Source: DATLGB01 sp035540675 (GTDB taxonomy: Bacteria > Actinomycetota > Thermoleophilia > Solirubrobacterales > Solirubrobacteraceae). Taken from it: DNA of 29,357 nucleotides. The notes beneath the pieces are model-generated. The model made no database searches. It was given only the letters and a program-made list of their open reading frames with translations, and was not told the DNA's origin. How positions within the stretch are numbered: the first letter of the stretch is position 1; each line of letters begins with the position of its first letter. Positions 26,421-29,357 of this stretch are shown in pieces. The stretch is taken from the NCBI GenBank assembly GCA_035540675.1, contig DATLGB010000063.1, forward strand, positions 1 through 29,357, in the 5' to 3' direction. Position numbers and translations under genes: made by a program.

Positions 26421-29357
26421 ATGATGGAGCACTCGCCGCAGACCGCACTCACCACACCCGCGCAGCGCGCCGGGGAGGCGATCAGCGTCCGGCGGCTGTT
26501 CACCCAGCCCGGCGTGCACCCGTTCGAGTCCGTCGAGTGGGAGCTGCGCGACGCGCGCATCGGGCACGGCGACAAGGTCGCGTTCGAACAGCGCGGCGTC
26601 GAGTTCCCGGCGACGTGGTCGCAGAACGCGACCAACATCGTCGCCCAGAAGTACTTCCGCGGCCAGCTCGACTCGCCCACGCGCGAGCGCTCGGTCAAGC
26701 AGATGATCTCCCGCGTCGCCGGGACGATCGCCGACTGGGGCCGCGAGCGCGGCTACTTCGCGACCGCCGAGGACGGCGACGCGTTCGAGGCCGAGCTCGC
26801 CTACATCCTGCTGCACCAGATGGCGGCGTTCAACAGCCCCGTCTGGTTCAACGTGGGCTTCGAGGAGAACCCGCAGTGCTCGGCCTGCTTCATCCTGTCC
26901 GTGCAGGACACGATGGACTCGATCCTCGACTGGAACACCAAGGAAGGCAAGATCTTCCGCGGCGGCTCCGGGTCGGGCATCAACCTCTCCAACATCCGCG
27001 GGTCCATGGAGCCGCTGAGCAAGGGCGGCACCGCCTCCGGCCCCGTCTCCTTCATGCGCGGCGCCGACTCCTGGGCCGGCACGATCAAGTCCGGCGGCAA
27101 GACGCGCCGCGCGGCGAAGATGGTCGTGCTCGACATCGACCACCCGGACGTGCGCGAGTTCATCTGGTGCAAGGCCAAGGAGGAGGAGAAGGCGCGCGCG
27201 CTCGCCGAGGCCGGCTTCGACATGTCGATCGACGGCGACGGCTTCACGTCGATCCAGTACCAGAACGCCAACAACTCGGTGCGCGTGACCGACGAGTTCA
27301 TGCACGCCGTCGAGGCCGACGCCGACTGGGCGCTCACCGCCCGCAGCACCGGCGAGCCGGTGGCGACGGTCCCGGCGCGCGAGCTCATGCGCGACATCGC
27401 GGACGCCGCATGGCGCTGCGCCGATCCGGGCGTCCAGTACGACACGACCATCAACCAGTGGCACACGTCGCCGAACTCGGGCCGCATCAACGCGTCCAAC
27501 CCGTGCTCGGAGTACATGCACGTCGACGACTCGGCCTGCAACCTCGCCTCGCTGAACCTCATGAAGTTCCGCCGGCCCGACGGGTCGTTCGACGTCGGCA
27601 AGTTCGAGCACTGCGTCGACGTCGTCCTGCTCGCGCAGGAGATCGTCGTCGGCCCGTCGAGCTACCCGACGGAGGAGATCGGCAAGAACGCCCGCGCGTT
27701 CCGCCAGCTCGGCCTGGGCTACGCCAACCTCGGCGCCTACCTGATGGCCAACGGCACGCCGTACGACTCCGACGCCGGCCGCGGCACCGCCGCCGCGATC
27801 ACCGCGCTGATGACGGGGCGCGCGTACCTGCAGTCGGCCAAGGTCGCCGCGGCGATCGGGCCGTACGAGAAGTACGGCGAGAACCGCGAGGCGCACAACA
27901 ACGTCATGCGCATGCACCGCGACGCGTCCTACGCGATCCCGGACTCGACGTGCGACGACAGCGACCTGCTCGCCACGGCGCGCGAGGTCTGGAACGAGGC
28001 GGTCGCGCTCGGCGAGCTGTACGGCTACCGCAACGCGCAGGCGACCGTGCTCGCGCCCACGGGCACGATCTCGTTCCTGATGGACTGCGACACGACGGGC
28101 ATCGAGCCCGACTTCTCGCTGGTCAAGTACAAGGAGCTCGTCGGCGGCGGCCAGATGACGATCGTCAACCGGACGGTGCCGCTGGCGCTGCAGACGCTCG
28201 GTTACAACGAGTCGCAGATCGCGCAGATCGAGGCGCACATCAACGAGCACGGGACGATCGTCGGCGCCCCCGAGCTCGACCCGAGGCACCTCTCCGTGTT
28301 CGACGTGGCCGTCGGCGAGCGCGCGATCTCGCACATGGGCCACATCAAGATGATGGGAGCGGTCCAGCCCTTCATCTCGGGCGCGATCTCCAAGACCGTC
28401 AACATGCCCAACGAGGTCACGGTCGACGACATCGCCGACGCGTACATCCAGGCGTGGAAGCTCGGCATCAAGGCGCTGGCGATCTACCGCGACGGCTCCA
28501 AGACGGCGCAGGCGCTGCGCACCGACGCGCACAAGGCCAAGGGCGTCGACGCCGAGACGGGCGAGGGCCTCTACACCAAGGAGCAGGTCGACGCGCTCGT
28601 GACGGCCGCGGTCGAGGAGGCCGTCGTCGAGGCCGTGGCGAAGGCCAAGGACTCCGCGGACCCGGCCCGTCGCCGGATGCCGCGCGAGCGCCAGTCGATC
28701 ACGCACAAGTTCTCGCTCGGCGGCCACGAGGGCTACATCACCGCCGGCATGTACGAGGACGGCACCGTCGGCGAGATCTTCCTCACCGACATCGGCAAGG
28801 AGGGCTCGACGCTGCGCGGCATGATGAACGCGTTCGCGACGTCGATCTCGATCGCGCTGCAGTACGGCGTGCCGCTCGAGACGCTCGTGCAGAAGTTCAG
28901 CTACATGCGCTTCGAGCCCGAGGGCATCACGCAGAACCCGGAGATCCCGTTCGCGAAGTCGATGCCCGACTACATCATGCGCTGGCTGGCGTCGCGCTTC
29001 CTCGACACCGACACGCAGGAGGAGCTCGGCATCCTCACGCCGGAGGTCCGCGCGCGCAAGATGGCCGAGGACGCCGGCACGTCGGCGACCGCCTCCGACC
29101 GGTCGCGGCCGGCCAACGGCGGCAGCGGCGCCGCCAAGCACGGCGCGCCGCACGGCCCGATGGGCACGGTCGCGGGCAGCGAGCCCGCGACGACGCGCGC
29201 GGCGGCCGAGGCCCTGACCGACACGCCGCCGGTCGTCCCGGCCCGCATGCAGGGCCTCGACCTCGGCCCCGCCTGCGCCCAGTGCGGCGGCATGATGCAG
29301 CGCACGGGGTCGTGCTACACGTGCTCGAGCTGCGGCAACAACACCGGCTGCGGGTGA
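26421..29357 (+). CDS. nrdJ: Adenosylcobalamin-dependent (class II) ribonucleotide reductase
   Basis: This 978-residue enzyme reduces ribonucleotides to deoxyribonucleotides using an adenosylcobalamin-generated thiyl radical, independent of oxygen. Active-site residues align with the Thermotoga NrdJ pattern: Asn360, Cys362 (thiyl) and Glu364 in NPCSE, redox partner Cys373 in SACNLASLNL, and Cys156 in SACFILSV. The phosphate-binding segment APTGTISF is present. The C-terminus carries a Zn-ribbon-like cluster (Cys952, 955, 965, 968, 971) and Cys977 next to the end, typical of long class II enzymes and involved in re-reduction. No N-terminal ATP-cone is evident. AAGAGGAG precedes two in-frame ATGs at 26421 and 26424; Shine-Dalgarno spacing favours the second. 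The gene is complete, its TGA being the last three bases of the window. It complements tmk in dNTP supply, though the two are 12 kb apart. Confidence 0.96.
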   Translation: MMEHSPQTALTTPAQRAGEAISVRRLFTQPGVHPFESVEWELRDARIGHGDKVAFEQRGVEFPATWSQNATNIVAQKYFRGQLDSPTRERSVKQMISRVAGTIADWGRERGYFATAEDGDAFEAELAYILLHQMAAFNSPVWFNVGFEENPQCSACFILSVQDTMDSILDWNTKEGKIFRGGSGSGINLSNIRGSMEPLSKGGTASGPVSFMRGADSWAGTIKSGGKTRRAAKMVVLDIDHPDVREFIWCKAKEEEKARALAEAGFDMSIDGDGFTSIQYQNANNSVRVTDEFMHAVEADADWALTARSTGEPVATVPARELMRDIADAAWRCADPGVQYDTTINQWHTSPNSGRINASNPCSEYMHVDDSACNLASLNLMKFRRPDGSFDVGKFEHCVDVVLLAQEIVVGPSSYPTEEIGKNARAFRQLGLGYANLGAYLMANGTPYDSDAGRGTAAAITALMTGRAYLQSAKVAAAIGPYEKYGENREAHNNVMRMHRDASYAIPDSTCDDSDLLATAREVWNEAVALGELYGYRNAQATVLAPTGTISFLMDCDTTGIEPDFSLVKYKELVGGGQMTIVNRTVPLALQTLGYNESQIAQIEAHINEHGTIVGAPELDPRHLSVFDVAVGERAISHMGHIKMMGAVQPFISGAISKTVNMPNEVTVDDIADAYIQAWKLGIKALAIYRDGSKTAQALRTDAHKAKGVDAETGEGLYTKEQVDALVTAAVEEAVVEAVAKAKDSADPARRRMPRERQSITHKFSLGGHEGYITAGMYEDGTVGEIFLTDIGKEGSTLRGMMNAFATSISIALQYGVPLETLVQKFSYMRFEPEGITQNPEIPFAKSMPDYIMRWLASRFLDTDTQEELGILTPEVRARKMAEDAGTSATASDRSRPANGGSGAAKHGAPHGPMGTVAGSEPATTRAAAEALTDTPPVVPARMQGLDLGPACAQCGGMMQRTGSCYTCSSCGNNTGCG

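Noticed and set aside
26304..29153. A 949-codon open frame antisense to nrdJ
   Set aside because: nrdJ is unmistakable on the plus strand. The antisense product is rich in Arg, Asp, Val and His with no domain, as expected for a GC-skewed shadow.

Overview
This 29.4-kb window is very GC-rich, with strong third-position G/C bias and many long spurious antisense reading frames. It looks like a chromosomal segment of a high-GC actinobacterium. The family mix (adenosylcobalamin-dependent ribonucleotide reductase, FdhD, a Q-variant PHP hydrolase, very Ala/Glu/Arg-rich proteins, apparently leaderless transcripts) would suit Thermoleophilia/Solirubrobacterales. That placement is inference; no rRNA is present. 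Seventeen protein genes and one tRNA are supported. The window edges fall almost exactly on stop codons, so both end genes are complete. No insertion sequence, integrase, prophage or CRISPR array is visible.

Layout. (1) 2-1114 (-): secreted trypsin-like protease with a C-terminal carboxypeptidase-regulatory-like domain. (2) 1440-8038: a signalling block made of a MinD/ParA-like ATPase with a variant P-loop, an amino-acid-permease-like membrane protein flanked by two soluble domains, a REC-HAMP protein with no DNA-binding output, and a convergent BarA-like hybrid histidine kinase. This is the best candidate for an undescribed system. (3) 8137-9345 (-): a GNAT acetyltransferase and tRNA-Thr(CGT). 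(4) 9403-10580 (+): a perfect 14-bp inverted repeat, a small two-helix membrane protein and an HpcH/HpaI-type aldolase. (5) 10587-15475: a membrane-anchored coiled-coil protein, a PHP hydrolase, a holB-fdhD pair, tmk and galE. (6) 15550-26264: a 2093-residue tail-anchored coiled-coil protein built largely of 17-residue repeats, an O-antigen-ligase/polymerase-like protein with TPRs, a Wzx-like flippase and an anchored exported protein. This looks like an envelope or surface-polysaccharide locus, probably fed by galE. (7) 26278-29357 (+): class II ribonucleotide reductase nrdJ behind a structured leader of about 130 nt.

How the genes may work together. In block 2 the permease-like protein could act as a membrane sensor or transceptor. 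The kinase, with H, D, D and H phosphotransfer sites, could phosphorylate the REC-HAMP protein, which could in turn control the MinD-like ATPase. This is inferred from gene order and domains only. In block 6, GalE would supply a nucleotide sugar, the flippase would move lipid-linked sugar units, the Wzy/WaaL-like protein would polymerise or ligate them, and the giant coiled coil could be a scaffold at the membrane.

Expression signals. Many genes here lack a Shine-Dalgarno sequence but have a TANNNT hexamer 7-10 nt before the start codon (aldolase, PHP, holB, tmk, galE, the gene at 25584; the flippase has CATACT). This suggests widespread leaderless transcription. Others (protease, permease, kinase, GNAT, the gene at 10587, nrdJ) have clear Shine-Dalgarno sequences.
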